Assembly (NCBI RefSeq): GCF_000275825.1
Contig: NZ_JH719942.1
Span: 3,699,298 to 3,763,297 of the forward strand
Source: Saprospira grandis DSM 2844
GTDB lineage: Bacteria > Bacteroidota > Bacteroidia > Chitinophagales > Saprospiraceae
Length of the DNA stretch: 64,000 nucleotides
Reading direction: 5' to 3'
A program made the position numbers and the translations under genes. The notes beneath the pieces are model-generated. The model had not been told where the DNA came from, made no database searches, and worked only from the letters and a program-made list of their open reading frames with translations. Shown piece by piece: positions 7,852 to 16,784 of this stretch. The stretch's first letter is position 1, and the number at the start of each line of letters is the position of its first letter.

Positions 7852-8553
7852 ATGACTAGTCTTTTAGATTATTGGGAAGAAGAGGAAGAGCGCAGCAACT
7901 TGATGACTGTCTTGTTGTTGGACCTGCTCTTTTTCTTTTTGATGGAAGCTAGTCGCCAGCTACATAGTTCTTGGGGGGTAGCTCATCCGGAGCTAGTATA
8001 TTTATATTTGCTGGCCTTTTTGCTTTGGACCAGTTGGCGGGGCTTATCGGTTTTTATTAAGCGGCCTAGTTTTGACCGTTATTGGATTTGGACGGGGCCG
8101 CAACTGCTGGGGCATTTTATTTTGTTGCTAGCGGCCTTATTTTGGTATTGGGCTTGGCCGGCATTGGACCGGGCCATTTTGTGGGCCACGGCTAGTTTGT
8201 TGTTTTCGGCTTTATTTCTGCCTCTGAGCAATTTGGTTCGGCAACCGAGGCCGGCCCTCTTGATGTCTCCTTTATGGCTCTATTTTTTGGCCCATTGCTT
8301 TGGGCTAATTGGTTTGAGTTATACGCTTTTGGGTTGGGCAAAAGGAGGGGTATTTGTTGATTTGGGGTTTATCTTATCGGCTGCGGCGGGGGTATTGTTT
8401 TTTGGATTATATTATTTTAATAAAAAAGATTTTGGGTATCTGCTCTATTATTTGGGGCCTTTATGGGCATTGACGTATTATTGTTATTTGAGTGAAGAAA
8501 AAGCGATTGTCAATTATTTGGATTTGATTCCCTTGAGGGAGCTGATTCACTAA
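7852..8553 (+). CDS. Polytopic membrane protein, function unknown
   Basis: This 233-residue protein is not recognised. It has an acidic N-terminus (YWEEEEERSN) and about seven hydrophobic segments rich in Trp, Leu and Phe. Its ATG lies 4 nt after the stop of the SPOR-like gene, so both are probably one transcript. Codons are rich in TTG and GGG compared with the cas genes upstream. No catalytic motif is visible. Confidence 0.75.
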   Translation: MTSLLDYWEEEEERSNLMTVLLLDLLFFFLMEASRQLHSSWGVAHPELVYLYLLAFLLWTSWRGLSVFIKRPSFDRYWIWTGPQLLGHFILLLAALFWYWAWPALDRAILWATASLLFSALFLPLSNLVRQPRPALLMSPLWLYFLAHCFGLIGLSYTLLGWAKGGVFVDLGFILSAAAGVLFFGLYYFNKKDFGYLLYYLGPLWALTYYCYLSEEKAIVNYLDLIPLRELIH

Positions 8554-8591
8554 ACATAAACCTATAATTTTGGGCAGGGAAGGGGGCCACT

Positions 8592-8720
8592 GGCCTAGCG
8601 ATGTGCAGCAGTGGCCCGCAGGGCCAGACCAAGGCAGCGAAGCTGCCGAAGGGCCGAGCAGACCTGCGAGCTGCGAAACGTAGCGCCGCAAGGCGAAGCC
8701 GCAGCGGAGGCCCCAAAAAA
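8592..8720 (-). repeat. GC-rich palindromic element R4 (subtype C)
   Basis: In plus coordinates it runs from GGCCTAGCGATG to GGAGGCCCCAAAAAA. The frame of the downstream giant gene stays open through the element, so the translated repeat could be mistaken for an N-terminal extension. Confidence 0.82.
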
Positions 8721-8739
8721 AATAAAAAATAAAAAAGAG

Positions 8740-11700
8740 ATGAAGCAATTAACGGTATTGATGGGGCTGCTATTTTTAGTGGGTAGTCTTTGGGCGCAGG
8801 GGGTAAACACCGACCCTTTTGAGTCGGCAGATCGGGATAAATTATATAAGGAAATTGAGGATGTATTGACTCAATTTAAGCGGGACGACTGTGAGCAGAC
8901 GCTCAAGCGTTTTAAGAAAGCGATTAAAGAGCGGCGGGTAACGGAGCAGCATTATGAGGGATTTTTGAAGCTAACCAACCAGATGGTGGGCTTAAAAATG
9001 AAGCGATACAACTACATTCGGCCCTTATTAGAGACCATTGTATCTTTTGCGGAAGATGATGGTTTGACCCAAAAATACTTTGATCGTTGGATTGAGATTT
9101 CCTTGAAAGTATTGGAGGGCAAAGAGATTCGGGACAACTATCTATTTGAGAACTACCTCAAGTGGTCTTTAGGGTTTTGGATTGAAAACAACCTCTACAA
9201 AGTGAGTCGAGGTAGCCATACTTGGAAGGCTGAAAGCCGGAACTTTGTGATTAAATTTGAGGATAACGAGCTGGGGATACAGTATAAAAATACCACCTTA
9301 TATTGTTTTAACAAGAATGATTCTTTGACCATAGAGGAGGCTTCTGGAGTTTATTATCCTTTGCGAAAAGATGCGGTATGGGAAGGCGAGTCAGGAGTTG
9401 TTCATTGGCGGCAGGAGGGGGCAGAAGATGCCCGTTGTGAGATTTCGGATTATGATATTTTGGCCAAGCAAACCTCTTATAAAGTAGATAGTTCTACCTT
9501 AATTTATCCTTCGGTATTTAAGGAGCCGATGGTGGGGATTTTCGAGGATCGGATTTCGAGACGCTCAGAAGTATATACCTATAAAGATGAGGAAACGGGC
9601 AAGAAAAAGGAGGGGACTCGGCAGCCGGCCAATCTATCTTACCCTCGTTTTTACTCTAGTTCTAAGCGGGTAGCCATTGATGACATTGGAGAGGGAGTTG
9701 ATTATCGGGGAGGATTTAAGCTAGAGGGAAACTACGTGCGGGGGTATGGAGATAAGAACAACCGTTCGGTTATTGAGATTACGAATAGCAAAGGCGACTT
9801 AGTGGTACGGGCTTTTGCCGAGACTTTTGATATTGCCAAGGGGCAGAAAGTAGAGTCTTATTCTGCGGAGGTGAGTATTTATTTTGAGACAGAGAACGGG
9901 ATAGACTCTATTTACCACCCAAATATTTCTATGCGTTATGACATCCAGAAGAAGTACCTCAGTTTGGATCGAGGAAGAGACAAGACCTCTAAGGTACCTT
10001 TTTACAACTCCTTGCAAGATGGAGAGATGCGGACCAACTCTATTCGTTGGCAGCTAGATAGTGATGAAATGGAATTGGGCGACAACAAAGAGAACATGGA
10101 AGTTACCTCTGATGAGTACTTTGATGATGATGTGATGCACAAATACCAATTGATTGGGACCATCAACCCGATTATTAAATTTGCCTTGATTTCGGAGGCC
10201 CTGGGCAGTAGTTTGGAGCAACGCGCCAACGGCGAATGTCCAGATGATGAATTGGCCAATTGGGATATGGAATTGACCCTACAGGTAGATGACAGCAAGC
10301 GATTGCCCCCAGAGTTTTTGTTGGGGATGTTGGATAAGCGGATGGAAAAACTGCACATTATGGATTGCAAAACTATCCAGAAAGCAAAGAAGAACCCTAA
10401 ATTTAAGGTCATTAGAAGCTATAACGACTGGAAGCAGTTTGAGAAGGGGTATCCCTCTGTATTTTCTCAGGGAATGATAGATGCTTATTACTATTGGGAC
10501 TTTATCAATGATGTTCGTTCGCCTTCACACAATCGAGACAATGGCTCTACCTTGATTCAGGAAATGATTGCCGATGGTTTTATTACCTATGACCCAGAGG
10601 ATGATTTGATCGTTTTGCGTAAAAAGCTATTTCATTATAAGGAATCGGCCCGCAGAAGTGACTTTAATGTACACAACTACGACCAAATTAAGATTAAATC
10701 GGTCCCTTCAAAGGCCAAGAAACGCTCTTCTAATGCTACCTTTAACCTCAAAGATCAGAGCATGGAAACCATGGGGGTTATTTCTTTTACCCTTTCTGAT
10801 AGTCAGCAGGTTTATGTATCTCCTTTAGAGCAAAAGGTAGAAATGTTGGCCAATAAAGATATGCTCTTTAATGGCGTCATGGAAGCGGGCTTGCTCAAGT
10901 TTACGGGGCAAAACTTCCGTTTCTTCTATGAAAGTTATGAGGTGGCTATGGATAGTATTGACTTCATTGACTTTTATGTATATGAGCGAGAAAAATACTC
11001 CTCGGGCTCTTATGCTGGCTTTAATAGTAATGCTAGAGCAACTACCGATGAGGGAGAACCCTCTAAGAAAACCCTACTCATCAATAATCAGTTGAGAAAC
11101 ACCAAGGGCGTATTATCTATTGATGCCCCTAGTAATAAGTCGGGTAAGCAAGAGAGCCCGCCCGATATGCCCTCTGTCTTTGTCAGCGATACGGCCTATG
11201 TCTATTTTGAGCGGCAAAGCCGCCTGAATGAAATTTATGGCGAGCAGGTTTATCCTCAAGAAGATTTCTATTATCAGGTTTATCCAAACTTTGAGATACA
11301 CACCCTAAAGGATTATGACTCGGATAACTTGCGCTTGCGAGGTTGTTTGACTCCTGCCGATATCTTTCCGAAGATTTATGAACCGCTAAAGATTATGTAT
11401 CTAGACCTTTCCTTGGGCTTTGAGTCAGAAACCCCCGGAGAGGAAGGTTACCCCATTTACCTAAGAGAAGATCCAGGAAAAGGAAAAGGCCAGTTTAAAG
11501 GCGCCTTCGGAATTAGTAACCAAGGCTTTTTGGCCAATGGTACCCTTGACTACTTGGGGGCCACCATCTCCTCTGAGTATATCGAGCTCTTGCCCGAGCG
11601 CTTTGTGGCCGATAGCGTAAAAGACTTTGCCCTAGAAGAAGAAGTGATTGATGGCGTAGAATTTCCCAAAGTAGATGGACAATCCGTATTTATTGATTGG

Positions 11701-13695
11701 GCCCCTTATAGCGACTCTATGTATATTGAGTCGGATATGGAAGAAGGCGTGCCTTTTCAGTTCTTTGAAAATGGAGAATATGTCCTAGATGGCTCGCTAA
11801 ACTTAACCCCCAACGGCTTGTTGGGTAGAGGAATCTTTGAATGGGATGAAGCTACCCTAAAGTCCAACCCCGGCGGAGACTTTAAGTTTGGACGAAATAG
11901 CGTGACTTCGCCCTCCACAGCCGTTTCGATCAAGCAGCAAGGAGAGGTGGCCTTTGCCTTTGATAACAATAATGTAGAGGCAGTGGTCGATTTTGATAAA
12001 CGAACAGGCGACTTTATTGCGCGAGAAAAAGACCTCAGTACCGACCTACCCTATAACTCCTACAAAACCTCCTTGGACCGTTTCCACTGGGATATGGATA
12101 AACGCAATATTCATATTGATGCCACCGAAGGTAAAGCAGGCTTTTTCTTGGCCACCGAGGAAAGCCAAGATTCTCTCTACTTTATGGGGAAATCAGCAGA
12201 TTATGACCTCAATACCGGCCTGCTGCAGGTAGATGGCGTAGAGTATATCCGAGTAGCCGATGCCTTTGTTTATCCTATCAATGAACATATCGAAATTGAA
12301 GGACATGCCCATATGCGTACCCTAGATAGCTCTAGAATTGTAGCCGATACCTTTAACCAAAATCACCAAATTCTAGATGCTACCATTAACATTATTAGTA
12401 AGCGAGAGTATACCGCCGATGGCTTCTTAGAATTTAATGTAGACAATTTTAAGGACCAAAAAATTAAGTTTGATAACATCCGTGTAAAACAAAATGAGGC
12501 CCAGTTTATTACCTTTGGTAGCGGTGTCTTAGAGGAACAAGATAGCTTTTACCTCGACCGCCGTACCCGATTTAAAGGAGATGTGGAGATGAGCGCAGAA
12601 TCTAAAAACCTCACCTTTAGAGGCTTTGCCAAACTGACCTCTTCGGTCATTCCCCGCCCGCAGTGGTTTGGTATTGATGCCCGAATTGATAAGAAGAATG
12701 TAGCCATTGACTATGATCTACCCATCAACCCAGAAGGAGAGGCCCTTTATGTTGGCCTTTACTTAGGTATGGACTCGCTCTATCTCTACCCCTCTATTTT
12801 AGCCCCCAAAAGAACCGTCAAAGACCGAGGAATCTTTGAAGCCCGAGGCCTAATTAAGTTCCATCAGTTCAAACAAATGTATATGTTTGGCGATTCACTC
12901 AAGGTAATGAACCCCGATACGCTCGGTAACCTCATGACGGTTTCAGAGAAAAACGCAAAAGTAGAAGCAGTCGGTAGCTTTAACCTAGATGGTGGCTTTA
13001 AAAATCCCGAAATGCCCCCCATTAGCATTCAGTCTTATGGCGACTTTAGCTTTTTCCTCAATAAAGAGTCGGAGTTCCGCTTCGATATGGCTTCCTTGAT
13101 GGATTTCTACCTCCCCGATCAATTGGCCAACCTCATCATTGAAGATTTACAGTCTAATGAGGAAACTATCGAGGAAATCCTGTATACTAGTGTACGTAAC
13201 CGTTCTTTTAAATCTAGACTCAAGGAGTTTGTCCCAGAAAACCAAGCCTTTGATAAGCTATGGAAAAAAGTGGCCAATGATAACCGCCTCGTCTTGCCCA
13301 AAGATTTAAAACATACGCTTTTCTTCTCTCAGATGATTATGAAGTGGAGCCCCAAAACACAGTCTTTTGTCTCTAATGGCCGATTGCAGCTGGCTTCTAT
13401 GATGGGTACCCATATTGGCCAAATCGTCAAAGGAGCAATAGAAGTGCAAATGGACCCCGCTAGAGGCGATGTGCTCAATATTTACTTTGTTTCTCCCAAC
13501 GGAGAATGGTACTATTTCCAATATACCAATGGCGTACTCACTACGGCTTCTTCTAAACCCGAGTATAACAATGCCGTGGCTGGCCTGAAACGAAAGTTTG
13601 CTAAGGTGAAAATCAATGGCAAAACTTATTCCGTTGAGGCCGGAAACTCTGGAATGTATTCTCAGTTCCGCCTACGTGCCAATTCGGCATTCTAA
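8740..13695 (+). CDS. Very large exported protein, function unknown
   Basis: This 1651-residue protein has a clear signal peptide (MKQLTVLMGLLFLVGSLWAQ) and no further obvious membrane helix. It is mostly soluble, rich in Asp, Glu, Tyr and Phe, with many short beta-like stretches. An early helical part lies around residues 10-140. I do not recognise a domain. The open frame extends to 8611, but that part is only translated repeat R4, so the ATG at 8740 is the likely start. Codon choice changes along the gene, from TTG/CGG/GGG-rich at the 5' end to CTC/CCC/GCC-rich at the 3' end. A surface or periplasmic structural role is a guess. Confidence 0.85.
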   Translation: MKQLTVLMGLLFLVGSLWAQGVNTDPFESADRDKLYKEIEDVLTQFKRDDCEQTLKRFKKAIKERRVTEQHYEGFLKLTNQMVGLKMKRYNYIRPLLETIVSFAEDDGLTQKYFDRWIEISLKVLEGKEIRDNYLFENYLKWSLGFWIENNLYKVSRGSHTWKAESRNFVIKFEDNELGIQYKNTTLYCFNKNDSLTIEEASGVYYPLRKDAVWEGESGVVHWRQEGAEDARCEISDYDILAKQTSYKVDSSTLIYPSVFKEPMVGIFEDRISRRSEVYTYKDEETGKKKEGTRQPANLSYPRFYSSSKRVAIDDIGEGVDYRGGFKLEGNYVRGYGDKNNRSVIEITNSKGDLVVRAFAETFDIAKGQKVESYSAEVSIYFETENGIDSIYHPNISMRYDIQKKYLSLDRGRDKTSKVPFYNSLQDGEMRTNSIRWQLDSDEMELGDNKENMEVTSDEYFDDDVMHKYQLIGTINPIIKFALISEALGSSLEQRANGECPDDELANWDMELTLQVDDSKRLPPEFLLGMLDKRMEKLHIMDCKTIQKAKKNPKFKVIRSYNDWKQFEKGYPSVFSQGMIDAYYYWDFINDVRSPSHNRDNGSTLIQEMIADGFITYDPEDDLIVLRKKLFHYKESARRSDFNVHNYDQIKIKSVPSKAKKRSSNATFNLKDQSMETMGVISFTLSDSQQVYVSPLEQKVEMLANKDMLFNGVMEAGLLKFTGQNFRFFYESYEVAMDSIDFIDFYVYEREKYSSGSYAGFNSNARATTDEGEPSKKTLLINNQLRNTKGVLSIDAPSNKSGKQESPPDMPSVFVSDTAYVYFERQSRLNEIYGEQVYPQEDFYYQVYPNFEIHTLKDYDSDNLRLRGCLTPADIFPKIYEPLKIMYLDLSLGFESETPGEEGYPIYLREDPGKGKGQFKGAFGISNQGFLANGTLDYLGATISSEYIELLPERFVADSVKDFALEEEVIDGVEFPKVDGQSVFIDWAPYSDSMYIESDMEEGVPFQFFENGEYVLDGSLNLTPNGLLGRGIFEWDEATLKSNPGGDFKFGRNSVTSPSTAVSIKQQGEVAFAFDNNNVEAVVDFDKRTGDFIAREKDLSTDLPYNSYKTSLDRFHWDMDKRNIHIDATEGKAGFFLATEESQDSLYFMGKSADYDLNTGLLQVDGVEYIRVADAFVYPINEHIEIEGHAHMRTLDSSRIVADTFNQNHQILDATINIISKREYTADGFLEFNVDNFKDQKIKFDNIRVKQNEAQFITFGSGVLEEQDSFYLDRRTRFKGDVEMSAESKNLTFRGFAKLTSSVIPRPQWFGIDARIDKKNVAIDYDLPINPEGEALYVGLYLGMDSLYLYPSILAPKRTVKDRGIFEARGLIKFHQFKQMYMFGDSLKVMNPDTLGNLMTVSEKNAKVEAVGSFNLDGGFKNPEMPPISIQSYGDFSFFLNKESEFRFDMASLMDFYLPDQLANLIIEDLQSNEETIEEILYTSVRNRSFKSRLKEFVPENQAFDKLWKKVANDNRLVLPKDLKHTLFFSQMIMKWSPKTQSFVSNGRLQLASMMGTHIGQIVKGAIEVQMDPARGDVLNIYFVSPNGEWYYFQYTNGVLTTASSKPEYNNAVAGLKRKFAKVKINGKTYSVEAGNSGMYSQFRLRANSAF

Positions 13696-13700
13696 TGTAT

Positions 13701-13728
13701 AGGGGGGCTTTGGCCCCCTTTTTTTTGG
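13701..13728 (+). terminator. Terminator after the 1651-residue gene
   Basis: AGGGGGGC and GCCCCCTT form a hairpin followed by eight T residues, starting 5 nt after the stop codon. Confidence 0.8.
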
Positions 13729-13745
13729 CCCAAACACAGCCTAAA

Positions 13746-14228
13746 ATGCTCCAACTTATATTTGCCTATTTTATTAGCCTTTTGGCCATTTCTGTCTTTA
13801 GCAATTTATTAGCACTACTGATTAAGGTTGTCTTTAGCTTTATGCTTTTGCTCTTGGCACTTCCTTTTGTTAAAACCGGAGACCGTAAGTTGTTTAGCGA
13901 AAATACTTTGCTGATCCAAGGCATAGAGTTTTTGGCGGCCTTGATTCAGGGCTCTATTATGCTGCCGATTACGGTCCAGATTTTTAATTATTGGGAGGTC
14001 GATTTAACGCAAAGCTTCCCCTTTGTCTTAGCCATTTATTTGGCTTGGTATAGCTGGCAGCAGTACGCACAAGCCCGCAAAAAAATTAGGGCCTTAATGG
14101 CCGCCAAACAGCCAACCAAAAATGGCCAAAGCTATGAAGAATTGCTCCAAGGAAAACTCAATAGTAGCCTCACAAGCCTTTTTGGCCAGCTAACGGGCCT
14201 TTTCCTGTATTATATTAACTATTATTAG
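13746..14228 (+). CDS. Membrane protein, function unknown
   Basis: This 160-residue protein has about three to four hydrophobic segments (residues 1-45 nearly continuous, then about 58-75 and 88-108) and a short cytoplasmic tail rich in Lys/Gln. The frame is open from 13695, but that start would lie in the preceding terminator, so the ATG at 13746 is chosen. Its TAG stop overlaps the first G of repeat R5. No family is recognised. Confidence 0.65.
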   Translation: MLQLIFAYFISLLAISVFSNLLALLIKVVFSFMLLLLALPFVKTGDRKLFSENTLLIQGIEFLAALIQGSIMLPITVQIFNYWEVDLTQSFPFVLAIYLAWYSWQQYAQARKKIRALMAAKQPTKNGQSYEELLQGKLNSSLTSLFGQLTGLFLYYINYY

Positions 14229-14344
14229 GGGCTGCCCCGGCTTTCAGCCGGGTCGGGCTATGCGGCAGCTCGCTGCTCGCTCGGCCCTGCGTCGCTATGC
14301 TCCTTGGTCTGGCCCTGCGGGCCACTGCCTACTATCCCTCAGCC
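14228..14344 (+). repeat. GC-rich palindromic element R5 (subtype B)
   Basis: It begins GGGGCTGCCCCGGC, its first G being the last base of the upstream TAG stop, and ends ATCCCTCAGCC. The core GCTCGCTGCTCGCTCGGCCC is present. It runs straight into a 190 bp dispersed repeat. Confidence 0.85.
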
Positions 14345-14532
14345 AGATTTTATCGCACTGCTTTGGCCGTAGTTTGCTATGAATTTTTGGCTAGGCCAGC
14401 TATTTTTTAAGGGCATAGCCTTCGCTATGGTCGAGAAAAATAGGGCCGACTAGCGGGAAATTGCTGCAAACTATAAAAGTGAGTGCGTTTAAATCTGGCT
14501 ATTGCCTGCGGCCCTTCGGGCCTGTAGTACGA
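14345..14532 (+). repeat. 190 bp dispersed repeat, copy 1, with long inverted repeat
   Basis: It is nearly identical to 38763-38948. Positions 14369-14408 and 14436-14474 form an imperfect inverted repeat (TAGTTTGC...GCTAG...CTATTTTT against AAAAATAGG...CTAGC...GCAAACTA) around a smaller hairpin (GGCATAGC-CTTC-GCTATGG). Like copy 2, it directly follows a subtype B palindromic element. Confidence 0.85.
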
Positions 14533-14666
14533 ATAAGAGCGTATTCCTCCCTGAGCGCCTCATCCCCGCCCAGAAGATGCCCTGAGGAATCTCGCAGGCT
14601 GGCGGGCCGCATCTTTCTTCTGCGCAAAGCGAAACCTGCCCCCAAGGCAAGTTTCGCTTTTTTCTT

Positions 14667-14802
14667 GGCCCAGCGCTGCGCAGCGGTGGCCGAAGGCCAG
14701 ACCAAGCAAAACGAGCGCTAGCGAAGTTTTGTGCAGGGCCGAGCAGCCCTGCGAGCCGCGAAGCATAGCGGCGGCCAGCAAAGCTGGCCGCGGGCCCCAA
14801 AA
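14667..14802 (-). repeat. GC-rich palindromic element R6 (subtype A)
   Basis: In plus coordinates it runs from GGCCCAGCGCTGCG to GGCCGCGGGCCCCAAAA. Its GGGGCCC end faces the 3' end of the minus-strand gene at 14886, with a terminator between. Confidence 0.82.
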
Positions 14803-14840
14803 CAAACAATTATGACAATCAGCAGATCAATAACTAGCAA

Positions 14841-14876
14841 AAAAAAAGCTACTGAGCAGTACTCAATAGCTTTTTT
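14841..14876 (-). terminator. Terminator downstream of the 14886 gene
   Basis: AGCTACTGAG and CTCAATAGCT form a stem flanked by A and T runs. It ends the minus-strand transcript and is nearly symmetric. Confidence 0.8.
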
Positions 14877-14885
14877 AGAAAAATC

Positions 14886-15761
14886 TTAATTCTTTAAGAC
14901 ATCCGGATATTTTTTAGCCTCTGCCGTTGGGCTCAACCAAGGCGGAATCGTATGCCCCTTGTCGCCCTTATAAGAGACCTCGCCGCCTTCATTTATGGAA
15001 AACTCCCAGCGATGAACCTTTTGACATTGGTTGACACAGTTGCCAAACTTTACACTATAAACCAAGTCCCAGCCCTCTTTAGTTCGCTCAATGCTAATGT
15101 CATTGCCATCTCCATAAGGTAGCGTCTCTTCAATAGAACCAATCCCTTCTTCCGTATAGAACTTCATGGCCAAAGCCGCCATATTGATAAACTCGCGAGA
15201 CTGCAAAACAAGACCTGCGCGCTCCTCATCCAGATAAACCATATTGGTCATGACTAGATTGTACTTACGGATAATATTATTGATACTAGGGCTAGCCGTA
15301 GTATCTGCACGGCGCTTGAGCGGCTCCAACCACTCAGCATCATGCTCGGCAAGCAAAATGATATTCTCCACATTGGGCTGTGGGAAGCTGCGCACATAGT
15401 ACTTCGCCGTAATATCTTCAATAGCCCCATAATCACTTAGGCGAACCGCCACCAGTGCATTATAAATAGCTTGGACCAATTCTTCAGGAACAATAATCGT
15501 TTGCTTAGACATCCGCTGCTCACGGTCAATCAAACGAAGGGCTAGGCGAGTCGCATCGCGGCGATATACCATTTTGAGGTAATCAGGTAGGCGGTTGTCG
15601 TTTACGAAAAACTCAGGGAGATTTTCCATGATTTCCAAACGGCCACTATTTTTGCCTTTTTTGCGTCTTCTTTGGGCATCTGCGCTATCGACAATCATGA
15701 CGAGCAACAGAGCAATCAGCGCAAAAAGCTTTAACTCTTTAGGGAGGCGAAGATTTCTCAT
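14886..15761 (-). CDS. Exported protein, function unknown
   Basis: This 291-residue protein starts with a signal peptide (MRNLRLPKELKLFALIALLL, cleavage near DSADAQ) followed by a basic patch RRRKKGKNSGR. The rest is soluble, with a paired Cys motif near the C-terminus (FGNCVNQCQKVHRWEF) that could be a disulfide or metal site. The frame is open from 15851, but the ATG at 15761 precedes the signal peptide. No family is recognised. A 178-nt gap separates it from the next upstream gene on the same strand. Confidence 0.7.
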   Translation of the reverse strand: MRNLRLPKELKLFALIALLLVMIVDSADAQRRRKKGKNSGRLEIMENLPEFFVNDNRLPDYLKMVYRRDATRLALRLIDREQRMSKQTIIVPEELVQAIYNALVAVRLSDYGAIEDITAKYYVRSFPQPNVENIILLAEHDAEWLEPLKRRADTTASPSINNIIRKYNLVMTNMVYLDEERAGLVLQSREFINMAALAMKFYTEEGIGSIEETLPYGDGNDISIERTKEGWDLVYSVKFGNCVNQCQKVHRWEFSINEGGEVSYKGDKGHTIPPWLSPTAEAKKYPDVLKN

Positions 15762-15939
15762 AGAATAGATTGGTGTTTTACTTTGCAATTGAATTTTTTT
15801 GGCGACCCGCAAACTGCATAAGCTTTGTCCGAAATAGTCGCTAGCACTCAATTAATGAGTTAAGGCCAAAAGCATTGTTTAACAGTAAAGATAAAAAAAA
15901 ATCTACAGATCAACAATTTTAGTTAAGGACCTAAGCGAC

Positions 15940-16668
15940 TTATTGGGCTTTTATCCGAGCCTTTAACGCTTTCGCCTGATCAATATAGTAACCTTCTTTT
16001 GCAGTACGTAGCAAATGCTCCAATTCTTTTTCGGCTGCGGTCCACTCTTCTGTTTTTACCAAAGTCAGTGCCAAGTACCAACTTGCAATCTGCTGTTTTT
16101 CTAAAGAAATAGATTGTTCTCGACTAAGTTCCCGAAAAATGGCTTTTGCCTCATTTTCTTTTTGGGTTTCTAGTAGAGCAACGCCTAGCATAATTTGGCA
16201 GTCTACCTTTAGACATTGGGCCAAAAGAGGTATCGCCTGAGCATATTTCTTTCCTTTATATAGCTTTTGGGCCTCCCAGATGAGCTGGCTGTCTAGGTCC
16301 GCTTTTCCCCCTCTATTATCAATGTTTAGAGGCTTGTAGGCCTCATAAAAGTGAGCATAGTTGGCAGGGCTGCTATTTTGTTGCTGAAAGAGGTAGGCTC
16401 CCACCGCTATAAAAAGCGAAACGCTGGCAGCTAACAGCAAATGCTTTAGCTGGAAAAATTTGGGCGCCGCCTGCTCTTGGTCCCAACGCTGCATATCGCG
16501 GCTTAGCTTGTCAATCTGAAAGCCTTGGTAAAGACGAAGGTAGGCCTTGGCCTCTTTTTTATAGACTGGGTCTTTCTTCATCTGCTGTTCAACGGCTTTG
16601 CGCTCGCTAGAGGAAAGGCGGTTGTACTGATAGTCTTCTAGTTGTTGGATGTCGTTTTCTGAAAGCAT
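15940..16668 (-). CDS. Membrane-anchored TPR-like protein (anti-sigma-like layout)
   Basis: This 242-residue protein has a charged cytoplasmic N-terminus (about residues 1-75, with SSSERKAVEQQMKKDPVY), a single membrane helix near 76-92 and a C-terminal helical region (about 120-240). The helical region has the spacing of TPR units, for example LIWEAQKLYKGKKYAQAIPL. The layout resembles Bacteroidota proteins that accompany sigma factors, but no sigma gene is adjacent, so the function is open. Confidence 0.65.
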   Translation of the reverse strand: MLSENDIQQLEDYQYNRLSSSERKAVEQQMKKDPVYKKEAKAYLRLYQGFQIDKLSRDMQRWDQEQAAPKFFQLKHLLLAASVSLFIAVGAYLFQQQNSSPANYAHFYEAYKPLNIDNRGGKADLDSQLIWEAQKLYKGKKYAQAIPLLAQCLKVDCQIMLGVALLETQKENEAKAIFRELSREQSISLEKQQIASWYLALTLVKTEEWTAAEKELEHLLRTAKEGYYIDQAKALKARIKAQ

Positions 16669-16784
16669 CTTAGGTTAAGCTTTTAAATGAACTTGTTTGT
16701 AAATGAAAGCACCTTGATTTTGGCAATAAGGGCTTTTTATATTTTGACAATTGGGCTGGCCGACAACAAGTTCATCAAGCTATT

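Noticed and set aside
14461-14809. Several overlapping frames in the repeat zone
   Set aside because: Frames on both strands of a palindromic GC-rich element stay open by chance.
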